Assembly: GCA_964344965.1 (NCBI GenBank)
Contig: CAYFPJ010000031.1
Coordinates: 1-8,989, forward strand
Source of the DNA: UM-FILTER-37-12 sp964344965
GTDB taxonomy: Bacteria; Patescibacteriota; Patescibacteriia; Magasanikbacterales; UBA922
DNA: 8,989 nt
Direction of reading: 5' to 3'
The position numbers and the translations under genes are program-made. This document shows positions 1-6,364 of the stretch, one piece after another; position 1 is the first letter of the stretch; each line of letters begins with the position of its first letter. The notes beneath the pieces are model-generated. The model was not told the DNA's origin. It did not search any database and was given only the letters and a program-made list of their open reading frames with translations.

Positions 1-20
1 CGAAGTCCGTATCATCCCGT

Positions 21-44
21 TAATCCACCGACGTAGTCGGTGGT
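21..44. repeat. Hairpin repeat, copy 1 (24 bp)
   Basis: The stem CCACCGAC (25-32) pairs perfectly with GTCGGTGG (36-43) around a GTA loop. The same 24-base unit, flanked by TAAT on the left and T on the right, recurs at 8948-8971 with three differences, two of which compensate each other in the stem. It looks like a dispersed short palindromic repeat. It lies about 75 bases upstream of ruvA. It has no T tract on the plus strand, so a terminator role for an upstream gene is not shown. Confidence 0.75.
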
Positions 45-118
45 AATTAAATTTTGAAAAAGTTAGAGGTTATGTTAGAAAAGGTGGAAGGGGTTATTTC
101 AAAAGCTAACTTCAAGTT

Positions 119-691
119 ATGATCTCCTACCTCTCCGGCAAAATCATCCAAAAAAATAAAAACTCTGTCGTACTTCTTACTGACGGAGGAGTTGGATATG
201 AGATCAGTGTGCAAGTTGGTAAGTTGGCAAGTTGGCAAGTTGATGAGAAGCTTATTCTCCACACGTATTTGAAAGTCTCTGATTCTGATATGAGATTATA
301 TGGATTTGAGACTGCGGAAGAGAAAGAATTTTTTGAGTTACTTTTGTCAGTGAAAGGGGTGGGGCCGAGGAGTGCCATGAATATTTTGGCGCTTGGTTCG
401 ATTGAGCAGATCAAGAGCGCTATTGCTAGGAGTGATGTGCAGTATCTTACTGCTGTGCAAGGGATGGGGAAGCGGACAGCAGAGAGACTGTGTGTGGAAC
501 TTAAGGGGAAAGTAGAAAGTAGAAAGGGAAAAGACGATGCAGATGTAGACGGAGACGTCCTTGGTGAAGTAGTGGATGGTCTTGTTTCTATGGGGTATAA
601 AAAAGAAGAAGCGAGAGAGGTTGTTAAAGGTTTGAAGAGTGAGGGGAGGACTACGGAGGAGCTTTTGCGAGAGGCTTTGAAGAGAGGGTGA
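119..691 (+). CDS. ruvA: Holliday junction branch migration complex subunit RuvA
   Basis: RuvA forms the tetramer that holds the four-way Holliday junction and recruits the RuvB motor for branch migration in recombinational repair. At 190 residues it has normal length. The N-terminal OB-fold (about 1-62) shows the family pattern GVGYEI near 24-29 and LYGFET near 60-65. Two helix-hairpin-helix motifs follow, VKGVGPRSAMNIL (78-90) and VQGMGKRTAERLCVEL (113-128), which contact DNA. After an acidic linker (about 132-148) comes the small C-terminal domain that binds RuvB. The ATG at 119 gives the standard MIxxLxG-type start. There is no Shine-Dalgarno sequence; instead ATGA at 119-122 overlaps the stop of a tiny upstream reading frame. 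Neither ruvB nor ruvC is in the window. An 8-base tandem repeat lies inside the OB-fold coding region (212-243) without changing the family's usual spacing. Confidence 0.95.
   Translation: MISYLSGKIIQKNKNSVVLLTDGGVGYEISVQVGKLASWQVDEKLILHTYLKVSDSDMRLYGFETAEEKEFFELLLSVKGVGPRSAMNILALGSIEQIKSAIARSDVQYLTAVQGMGKRTAERLCVELKGKVESRKGKDDADVDGDVLGEVVDGLVSMGYKKEEAREVVKGLKSEGRTTEELLREALKRG
212..243 (+). repeat. 8-bp tandem repeat, four units, inside ruvA
   Basis: Four consecutive near-identical 8-mers run caagttgg, taagttgg, caagttgg, caagttga. They encode about residues 32-42 (QVGKLASWQVD) of the RuvA OB-fold. Because 8 is not a multiple of 3, gain or loss of one unit would shift the frame. Comparison with remembered RuvA sequences suggests the segment has normal length, so the repeat is tolerated rather than an obvious insertion. 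Confidence 0.8.
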
Positions 692-695
692 TATT

Positions 696-855
696 TTGTC
701 ATCCTGAGTGCAGCGAAGGATTTTTCGAAGCCACAATATTTCAACACACAAATGTTTTATGTAAATTGTTTATCTTTCACTTCGAAAGATCCCTGCCTGC
801 CGGCAGGTAGGCTTCTCTCTGAACTCCCTTCGGTCGTTCAGGATCAGGATGACAA
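696..855. repeat. Composite inverted-repeat element between ruvA and the peptidase gene
   Basis: The element is bounded by a perfect 12-bp terminal inverted repeat, TTGTCATCCTGA (696-707) and TCAGGATGACAA (844-855). Inside it a second inverted pair, GGATTTTTCGAAG (718-730) and CTTCGAAAGATCC (780-792), matches at 12 of 13 positions around a 49-base AT-rich loop. Two further hairpins follow: the palindrome at 792-811, and TGAAC/GTTCA (820-824 and 836-840). No reading frame of note is present. Sequences of the type GTCATCCTGA...GAAGGATCTTTCGAAG are widespread dispersed repeats in bacterial genomes, including candidate-phyla genomes. This is probably a non-autonomous, MITE- or REP-like element. 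It begins 4 bases after the ruvA stop and ends 6 bases before the next start codon, so it fills the whole gap. Confidence 0.8.
792..811. repeat. Near-perfect 20-bp GC-rich palindrome
   Basis: CCTGCCTGCC (792-801) faces GGCAGGTAGG (802-811): ten pairs with one G-T mismatch. There is almost no loop, so the single strand would need to open the centre to fold. It is nested inside the larger inverted-repeat element and is much more GC-rich than its surroundings. Confidence 0.7.
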
Positions 856-861
856 TATAAT

Positions 862-1365
862 ATGCAACAAAAACCAGACTTCAAAAAATGTGAAAAATTA
901 GCAGGAGATATTTTAAACAAGTATGCGATTACTGAGCCTTTTGTTAATGTTTTTGATATTGTAAGAAATGAAGGCTTGGAGCTACGCTTCATAGACATGC
1001 CTGAGAAGTTGTGTGATGTGGCCGGCTTCTTAGATCCAGAAGAAAAAGTTATTTTTGTAAATAAAGACGATCCATCCAATCGCCAAACTTTCACAATTGC
1101 TCACGAGCTAGCCCACCACCTCCTCGATCACCAAAAAGGAGACTACAATGTCCTCCTTCGCTGGACCAAATTTACCAACGGCTACCCACCAATCGAACAA
1201 GAAGCCAACAGCTTTGCCGCCAATCTTCTGGTCCCGAAAAAAATGCTGAAAGAAATAATGAGAGAATATAGCTTGACTGGACGTGACGATCTAGACTTGT
1301 CTATTTTGGCCAAAATTTTTGCTGTCTCCAAAGAAATGATGGCTTATCGATTGAAAAGTATATGA
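862..1365 (+). CDS. ImmA/IrrE-family zinc metallopeptidase
   Basis: This is a 167-residue cytoplasmic protein of the ImmA/IrrE (M78-like) group. The zinc motif HELAHH is at 81-86, and the downstream third ligand lies in the family signature EQEANSFAANLLVP (E114 of that stretch). The C-terminal part (about 144-167, LSILAKIFAVSKEMMAYRLKSI) matches the usual 'LA..F.VS...M..RL' helical tail. Characterised relatives such as ImmA of ICEBs1 and IrrE of Deinococcus cleave a helix-turn-helix repressor (ImmR, DdrO), usually encoded next door. No such repressor is in this window. Instead the stop codon overlaps the start of a membrane-protein gene (ATGA, 1362-1365), suggesting translational coupling. 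The ATG at 862 follows only a weak AGGA (846-849). Base composition shifts inside the gene: about 1080-1240 is rich in C on the coding strand. Family assignment is firm; the substrate is unknown. Confidence 0.9.
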   Translation: MQQKPDFKKCEKLAGDILNKYAITEPFVNVFDIVRNEGLELRFIDMPEKLCDVAGFLDPEEKVIFVNKDDPSNRQTFTIAHELAHHLLDHQKGDYNVLLRWTKFTNGYPPIEQEANSFAANLLVPKKMLKEIMREYSLTGRDDLDLSILAKIFAVSKEMMAYRLKSI

Positions 1366-1736
1366 GAGAATTAAATATTGATCAAGCAAAAAAAATTATT
1401 CAGGATGAAACTAGTAGTTCTGTATTTAGCAATAATCAAGTATTGGATACTGAAGCCAAGGTGCAAGAATTTCGTGACGATGAGATACGGGCCAAGATCG
1501 CAGCCAAAGAAAAAAAAGAAATCATTGCCATGCGTAGACAGTGGTCGAAATGGCTTTTGATTGCTGTGATTGCTATTGTAATTTTTGATTTTTTGGTAGT
1601 GCTTCTTGTTGGTCTGGGGTGGATGGAATTTGCTGCTGATTTTGTCTTGCCAATTTTCATTGCAGACAGTCTGATCAAGACGATTGGATTGGCGCTCATC
1701 GTAGTGAAATTTTTGTTTAATGAGAAGTCTTTGTAA
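1362..1736 (+). CDS. Two-helix membrane protein coupled to the peptidase
   Basis: I do not recognise this 124-residue protein. The first 60 residues are charged and probably helical (many E, K, D, with IAAKEKKEIIAMRRQW near 46-61). Two hydrophobic stretches follow, about 64-88 (WLLIAVIAIVIFDFLVVLL...) and about 94-119 (FVLPIFIADSLIKTIGLALIVVKFLF), joined by a short turn containing WMEFAAD. By the positive-inside rule the N-terminal domain and the C-terminal tail (NEKSL) should face the cytoplasm. It has no cleavable signal peptide. The second helix carries polar D102, S103 and K106. The start overlaps the upstream peptidase stop by four bases, with no Shine-Dalgarno sequence, so it is most likely translated by coupling. 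It could be a substrate, anchor or effector regulated by the peptidase; none of these is shown by sequence alone. Confidence 0.75.
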   Translation: MRELNIDQAKKIIQDETSSSVFSNNQVLDTEAKVQEFRDDEIRAKIAAKEKKEIIAMRRQWSKWLLIAVIAIVIFDFLVVLLVGLGWMEFAADFVLPIFIADSLIKTIGLALIVVKFLFNEKSL

Positions 1737-1745
1737 GTGTAATTT

Positions 1746-3002
1746 ATGAATGAGGTACCTCCCCCAAACAGAAGAAAATTGAGAGAAGACGAGCGAGAAA
1801 TTATATCTCAGTTCAATTTTACAAATAATGAATTGATGAGGTATAGGTTGAGTGGAGATTTGCCAGAAAGAGTGCTTGAGGAAATGGAAACGATTCGTAG
1901 GGTGCATATGGCTCAGTTGTCTAATCCTTCAATTATTGGTAGGTTTAAAGATGTTAGGTCAACAGAAGTAGTAGCAAGAGAAGAAGATCCCGAAACTCTC
2001 TTATCACGAATAAAGGAAGTGCCAGACGCAATCAAAAATTGTAGTGGTGACATGGAATGTTTCGTGAGAGTGAAAGAAGACAGTCACGCTTTGTTTGATC
2101 AGCTTTTTTTTATTGAGGGTGACAACCTTCACGATCAAACTAAAGAAGCAAAGAGGCGATTTCACGTAGTTTTAGATTATTTTAGTGATTGGTTCTTTAG
2201 AGAGGGAGAGCAACTTGGTAGTATGGAAAAGCTGGTTTTTTTGGAAGTATTTTCTGATGTTCAGCATATAGTAGAATTAAATATTCATATGACACTTATA
2301 GAGGGATCTGAAATCATATCAAGAATAGTGGCAGGAGAGATGGAAGAGGGGAATTATTCCCTGGTTGCTAATTTGCTTGAAACCACAGATCACAAAGCAT
2401 ATTTAGCCAAATTGACTTTTGAAGAATTGATGCATTATCCATTTGATACGAGACCGGATAGATCTGATGAGGGCTTTCATATAGATGTGGAGAGAGTGGT
2501 GAAAGAGTTACTCCCATCAATTTTGAATTATTATAATAACATGATTGAGGTAGGGAGAAGTATAAATTTTTTTGAGAGTGAAATCAAATATATGAAGGAA
2601 GCACTCGAGGCTGTAGATGAAGCATCAGAAGTCATGGAAAAATTTAGAGACACATCACACTTATCTGATTCTACTAACAAATTTTTAGATTTTGTTTCCG
2701 AACAATTAGACAAAGTTGATTATGGGTATCCTATGCACGAAGTATCTGCGATTATTTTGGATACTATAGGTACATTTGCCGAGCTTGCTGTGAAGCTTGG
2801 TCACAGGTTTGAAGCTACAGATAAGTTGATTGAGATATTGGTAGTTTTTTATACAAAAAAAGCTTTACCTTTTAGGGCGGGGAGGCGTTCAGGAATTAAA
2901 CGTAGTGTTTTATCTGTTACTTCTCCTCTTGGTATAGATTTTTACGAGGCCGTTGAAAGATCTGCGTTGGAGAGAAGAGAAAGAGAGCTTGCAGAAAGAT
3001 AG
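1746..3002 (+). CDS. Unknown 418-residue helical protein
   Basis: I recognise no family. The protein is soluble in appearance: no signal peptide and no hydrophobic stretch long enough for a membrane helix. It is acidic and rich in E, D, L and R, and is predicted mostly alpha-helical, for instance 84-98, 155-185, 275-300 and 340-370. Only two cysteines are visible, C99 and C105 in NCSGDMEC. The C-terminus is strongly basic then mixed-charge (RAGRRSGIKRS near 377-387, then ALERRERELAER). No nucleotide-binding or nuclease motif is evident. The gene starts 9 bases after the stop of the two-helix membrane protein and ends 30 bases before a strong hairpin terminator, so it is the last gene of the peptidase run. 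There is no Shine-Dalgarno sequence before ATG 1746. It may act with the two upstream genes, but this rests on proximity only. Confidence 0.7.
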   Translation: MNEVPPPNRRKLREDEREIISQFNFTNNELMRYRLSGDLPERVLEEMETIRRVHMAQLSNPSIIGRFKDVRSTEVVAREEDPETLLSRIKEVPDAIKNCSGDMECFVRVKEDSHALFDQLFFIEGDNLHDQTKEAKRRFHVVLDYFSDWFFREGEQLGSMEKLVFLEVFSDVQHIVELNIHMTLIEGSEIISRIVAGEMEEGNYSLVANLLETTDHKAYLAKLTFEELMHYPFDTRPDRSDEGFHIDVERVVKELLPSILNYYNNMIEVGRSINFFESEIKYMKEALEAVDEASEVMEKFRDTSHLSDSTNKFLDFVSEQLDKVDYGYPMHEVSAIILDTIGTFAELAVKLGHRFEATDKLIEILVVFYTKKALPFRAGRRSGIKRSVLSVTSPLGIDFYEAVERSALERRERELAER

Positions 3003-3032
3003 GCAGAGAGAAAATTTGAGTTAGTTGTTTGT

Positions 3033-3073
3033 AATAAAGAATCCCCAGGGTAGAGCCCTGGGGATTCTTTATT
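3033..3073. terminator. Bidirectional hairpin terminator between converging genes
   Basis: AATAAAGAATCCCCAGGG (3033-3050) pairs perfectly over 18 bases with CCCTGGGGATTCTTTATT (3056-3073) across a 5-base TAGAG loop. The GC core sits next to the loop, and the outer A/T pairs supply a T-rich tail on either strand; TTGTTTT follows on the plus strand. It lies between the ends of the 418-residue gene (plus) and gyrA (minus), which fits a shared factor-independent terminator. Confidence 0.9.
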
Positions 3074-3098
3074 TTGTTTTATGTTCTATGCCTCATGA

Positions 3099-5615
3099 CT
3101 ACAGAAGCGCAATTCCAGCCACACTATCTTTCTCTTCCTTAAATCTCATGATGCGCACACCCTGCGTGGCTCTGCCTAGAGTGGAGATTCCTTTCATCGG
3201 GATGCGGACTACCTGACCACCAGTAGAGATGATTAGTAGGTCTTGTTCTTCGGTATTGTTGATTATTCTCGCACCGAGAATTGCTCCAGTCTTTGCAGTA
3301 ATCGACATTGTCTTGATACCGCTGCCACCACGACCTTGGACTTTGTATTCAGATAGTTTGGTTCTTTTGCCAAGACCATTTTCGGAGACTACGAGTAGTT
3401 CAAGTACTTTATTTTTGATAAGAGCAGGGGAGACTACATCCATTCCTACTATCTCATCATTTGACTTCAATTTCATACCACGAACACCGGCAGCAGTACG
3501 ACCCATAGCTCGGACACCACTTTCTTTGAATCGGATGGCCTGACCTTGCTTGGTGACAAGTACTATGTCGTCTTTTCCACTAGAAGGTCGGACCCATTCA
3601 AGCATGTCGTCTCCTTTCAGCTTGAGAGCGATAAGTCCAGAACGGCGAACATTTTTGAAGTCTTCCAGTTTAGTCTTTTTGATCGTCCCTTTGTTGGTTA
3701 CCATCACCAGGTGACTGTACTTACTGACATCATCCATGGAGAGAATGGCAGAGACTTTTTCATTTGGAGCTAGCTGGAGGAAGTTGACCAGAGCCTGACC
3801 TTTGGAGGTCCGAGATCCTTGGGGGATATCATAGGCTCGGAGTTGGAAGACTCGCCCACGAGTGGTGAAGAAGAGCATGTTGTCATGAGTATTGGTAGAT
3901 CTGAGATGTTCGATGACGTCTTCTTCTTTGGTAGTCAGACCTCGGACACCTTTACCACCACGACTCTGGGTCTTGAATGTATCTACTGGTAGGCGTTTGA
4001 TATAGCCGTCTCGGGTAGCCATGATGATAGTTGGTTCATTTGGTACCAGGTCTTCCATGCTAAATTCTTGGACGCCATGTGGAATGATCTTAGTCCTTCT
4101 TTCATCAGCATATTTTTCTTGGATGGCTTTGATTTCTTTTTTTATCACGCCGAGAATTTTTTTCGGACTCTTGAGAAGAGCTTCTAGTTCTTTTATCAAT
4201 GCTAGTTTTTCTTTCAGTTCATCTTCTATCTTCTTTCTTTCCAAGTTAGCGAGCTGCTGTAACTTCATTTCGAGAATTGCTATAGTTTGTCTTTCTGTAA
4301 ATTTGAATTTTTTCATCAAATTTAGTTTGGCATCATTTCTGTCCTTAGATTTTCGAATTGTATTTATCACTGCATCTATTTTGTCTAGAGCTTTTTTCAA
4401 TCCTTCCAAGATATGAGCCCTGTCTTTTGCTTTATTCAAATCAAATTCAGTACGCCTTCTGACCACTTCTTGGCGATGTTTGATATATTCTTCTAATACA
4501 GTTTTGAGATTTAGAAGTCTTGGTTGGATACCATCAATGAGAGCAATAACATTGAGATGGAAAGTGGTTTGCAGGTCTGTCATTTTGAACAGCTTGTTGA
4601 GGACTTTTTTTGGATAAGAGTCTTTCTTTAGTTCAATGACAATACGAACTCCCTCTTTGTTGGTTTCATCGCGGAGGTCTTTGATTCCCACCAGCTTTTT
4701 TTCTTGTACTAGTCTGGCAATTTTTTCGATCAGATTTGCCTTGTTGACTTGGTAGGGAATTTCATGAACTACAATTTGAAATTTTCCAGCCTTGGGCTCT
4801 TCTATATCTGTCTTGGCCCTCACTACTATGCCTCCACGACCAGTGGCATAGGCTGCAGCTATATCTTTTTTATTATAAATTATTCCTCCAGTGGGGAAGT
4901 CTGGTCCTTTGATGAATTTGGTGAGTTCTTCGATAGAAGCTTTTGGATTGTCTATCAGATGGGTCACTCCGTCACACAATTCTCCTAGGTTATGAGGAGG
5001 AATGTTGGTAGCCATTCCGACTGCAATTCCCATACTCCCGTTAAGAAGTAGATTTGGCAGTCTGCTTGGTAGGACTCTTGGCTCTTTTTGACTGCCGTCA
5101 TAGTTTGGGTTGAAGTTGACAGTGTCTTTTTCAATGTCATATAGCATTTCTTCAGCCACAGCTCTTAGCTTGGCTTCGGTATAACGCATAGCAGCTGCTC
5201 GATCTCCGTCCATAGACCCAAAGTTTCCTTGCCCATGCACAAGTTGGGTCCGCATTGAAAATTCTTGGGCCATACGTACCATAGAATCATAGATAGCACT
5301 ATCTCCATGAGGGTGATATTTACCCATCACATCACCAACTACACGAGCAGATTTCAAGAATTTCGCTGTATGCTTCAACCCCAAGTTCCACATGGCAAAA
5401 AGAATCCTGCGGTGTACAGGTTTCAATCCGTCACGGACATCTGGTAGAGCACGAGAAACTATGACACTCATGGCATAGTCTAGATACGATGTCTTCATTT
5501 CGTCCACTAGCTGGACTGGTTCGACAGAAACGTGCTTTTTTGTCTCAGGTATTTCTACCCTTTCTTTTTTTGCCGGAGCGACCTTTTTTCCTTTTTTGGG
5601 CATATTTTTGGACAT
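3099..5615 (-). CDS. gyrA: DNA gyrase subunit A
   Basis: GyrA is the breakage-reunion subunit of gyrase, which introduces negative supercoils with GyrB. The winged-helix/tower part is complete: SYLDYAMSVIVSRALPDVRD (43-62), KPVHRRILFAM (65-75), and the catalytic tyrosine Y145 in AAMRYTEAKL. In the quinolone pocket GKYHPHGDSAIYD (98-110), the positions matching E. coli S83 and D87 are Ser and Asp, the sensitive-type residues. The C-terminal beta-pinwheel holds the GyrA box, QSRGGKG near 549-555, which distinguishes GyrA from ParC; a later blade has QGRGGSG near 759. At 838 residues it is slightly shorter than E. coli GyrA (875) and lacks the long acidic tail. It has a lysine-rich extension of about 20 residues at the N-terminus. 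It starts 39 bases after the preceding gene with no Shine-Dalgarno sequence, so it is probably in its operon. gyrB is not in the window. Confidence 0.97.
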   Translation of the reverse strand: MSKNMPKKGKKVAPAKKERVEIPETKKHVSVEPVQLVDEMKTSYLDYAMSVIVSRALPDVRDGLKPVHRRILFAMWNLGLKHTAKFLKSARVVGDVMGKYHPHGDSAIYDSMVRMAQEFSMRTQLVHGQGNFGSMDGDRAAAMRYTEAKLRAVAEEMLYDIEKDTVNFNPNYDGSQKEPRVLPSRLPNLLLNGSMGIAVGMATNIPPHNLGELCDGVTHLIDNPKASIEELTKFIKGPDFPTGGIIYNKKDIAAAYATGRGGIVVRAKTDIEEPKAGKFQIVVHEIPYQVNKANLIEKIARLVQEKKLVGIKDLRDETNKEGVRIVIELKKDSYPKKVLNKLFKMTDLQTTFHLNVIALIDGIQPRLLNLKTVLEEYIKHRQEVVRRRTEFDLNKAKDRAHILEGLKKALDKIDAVINTIRKSKDRNDAKLNLMKKFKFTERQTIAILEMKLQQLANLERKKIEDELKEKLALIKELEALLKSPKKILGVIKKEIKAIQEKYADERRTKIIPHGVQEFSMEDLVPNEPTIIMATRDGYIKRLPVDTFKTQSRGGKGVRGLTTKEEDVIEHLRSTNTHDNMLFFTTRGRVFQLRAYDIPQGSRTSKGQALVNFLQLAPNEKVSAILSMDDVSKYSHLVMVTNKGTIKKTKLEDFKNVRRSGLIALKLKGDDMLEWVRPSSGKDDIVLVTKQGQAIRFKESGVRAMGRTAAGVRGMKLKSNDEIVGMDVVSPALIKNKVLELLVVSENGLGKRTKLSEYKVQGRGGSGIKTMSITAKTGAILGARIINNTEEQDLLIISTGGQVVRIPMKGISTLGRATQGVRIMRFKEEKDSVAGIALL

Positions 5616-5654
5616 TGATTACACAGATTTTATGGATTTTACTGATATTTTTAT

Positions 5655-6266
5655 CTAATTTATTTGCTCCACAGTTTTTTCAGTAGAGGACGAGGTGTGT
5701 GCTGTGCTACTGCTAATAAGTCCTCCTAATAATTTTTTCAATTCTTCTTTCACTTGGTCATTATCATCCTGACTTTTTTGTTCTTCTTGGTTGGTTTCTT
5801 TTAGTGCTTTTTGGAGGCTGTTGTCACTGTTTTCAAGCTGCTTGGCAATCTCCATTGATTCTTGAAAATTTTCTTTGATGGCATTTAGTGGAGTTCCTTC
5901 TGTAAGTGGTTTATTTTTCACATCTCCAATGAGGCCTCCCAAACTCCATGTCCACATAAAAAATATAAATGCACTGAGAGTAATGACACTAATCCACATT
6001 ATATTTTTCCTTTTCTTGCTTTCTTGGTCAGTACTTTTGAATAAATCTTGTAAAGTATCTTGTTTTTTTGTTTTAATTGTCTTTTTTTCTTTTTTAACTA
6101 TTTCTTCTGCTATTAATTCTGGTATATTGTCGACTGCTTCCTTGATTTGCTTTTTGGTTTCTTTTTTCACCTTCTTCCTCTTGTTTTTTTTGGGAATTTT
6201 TTTAGGACGTCCTTTTTTGGGAGGCTTGTCTTTTTTGTTATTTGTTTTTTTTGGCTTGACAGACAT
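5655..6266 (-). CDS. Lysine-rich single-pass membrane protein with AT-hook-like motif
   Basis: I know no family for this 203-residue protein. Residues 1-40 are extremely basic and low in complexity, and contain PPKKGRPKKIPKK (15-27), whose GRP core flanked by lysines looks like an AT-hook that binds the minor groove of AT-rich DNA. A helical, charged stretch (41-88) leads to one membrane helix, about 89-113 (IMWISVITLSAFIFFMWTWSLGGLI). The rest (114-203) is polar and acidic, with a Q/E/D-rich probable coiled segment (130-180) and a serine/threonine-rich tail. The positive-inside rule places the basic half in the cytoplasm. The gene sits between the metallo-beta-lactamase-like gene and gyrA, 39 bases ahead of gyrA. 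Its leader contains a 7-bp tandem repeat. Low complexity makes the AT-hook call tentative; the basic tail might instead bind ribosomes or acidic lipids. Confidence 0.75.
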   Translation of the reverse strand: MSVKPKKTNNKKDKPPKKGRPKKIPKKNKRKKVKKETKKQIKEAVDNIPELIAEEIVKKEKKTIKTKKQDTLQDLFKSTDQESKKRKNIMWISVITLSAFIFFMWTWSLGGLIGDVKNKPLTEGTPLNAIKENFQESMEIAKQLENSDNSLQKALKETNQEEQKSQDDNDQVKEELKKLLGGLISSSTAHTSSSTEKTVEQIN

Positions 6267-6273
6267 AATAAAA

Positions 6274-6301
6274 ATTTCTAATTTCTAATTTCTAATTTCT
6301 A
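6274..6301. repeat. 7-bp tandem repeat (ATTTCTA x4) in a gene leader
   Basis: Four exact copies of ATTTCTA run head to tail, starting 8 bases upstream of the start codon (6264-6266) of the minus-strand AT-hook-like membrane gene. A reverse-complementary stretch, ATTAGAAATT, lies at about 6343-6352, so the leader can also fold. The remaining gap up to the next gene (6302-6364) is AT-rich and shows no clear promoter. Confidence 0.85.
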
Positions 6302-6364
6302 ATAATTTTTAGCAGCAATATGAAAAAAACTTTTAGATTTAGATTAGAAATTTTATGAGCAGAT

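Noticed and set aside
689..691. TGA read as glycine (alternative code)
   Set aside because: TGA ends ruvA at normal family length and ends the peptidase gene exactly at the overlap with the next start; the long genes contain no in-frame TGA.
127..747. 206-residue open frame on the minus strand opposite ruvA
   Set aside because: It is the antisense shadow of a clear ruvA and runs through the inverted-repeat arm; the product has no recognisable domain.
856..861. Perfect TATAAT directly before the peptidase ATG
   Set aside because: Transcription would start about 7 bases later, inside the gene, and no -35 element lies at the right distance, so it cannot serve this start codon.
1371..1907. 178-residue minus-strand frame opposite the membrane-protein gene
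   Set aside because: It overlaps two plus-strand genes with sound start, spacing and membrane topology; its own product is low-complexity and unrecognised.
3229..5686. Several plus-strand open frames opposite gyrA
   Set aside because: All lie antisense to an intact, fully recognisable gyrA and have no family resemblance.
6320..6358. 12-codon plus-strand frame MKKTFRFRLEIL
   Set aside because: It is short, AT-driven, lies within repeat sequence and has no ribosome site or neighbouring plus-strand gene.
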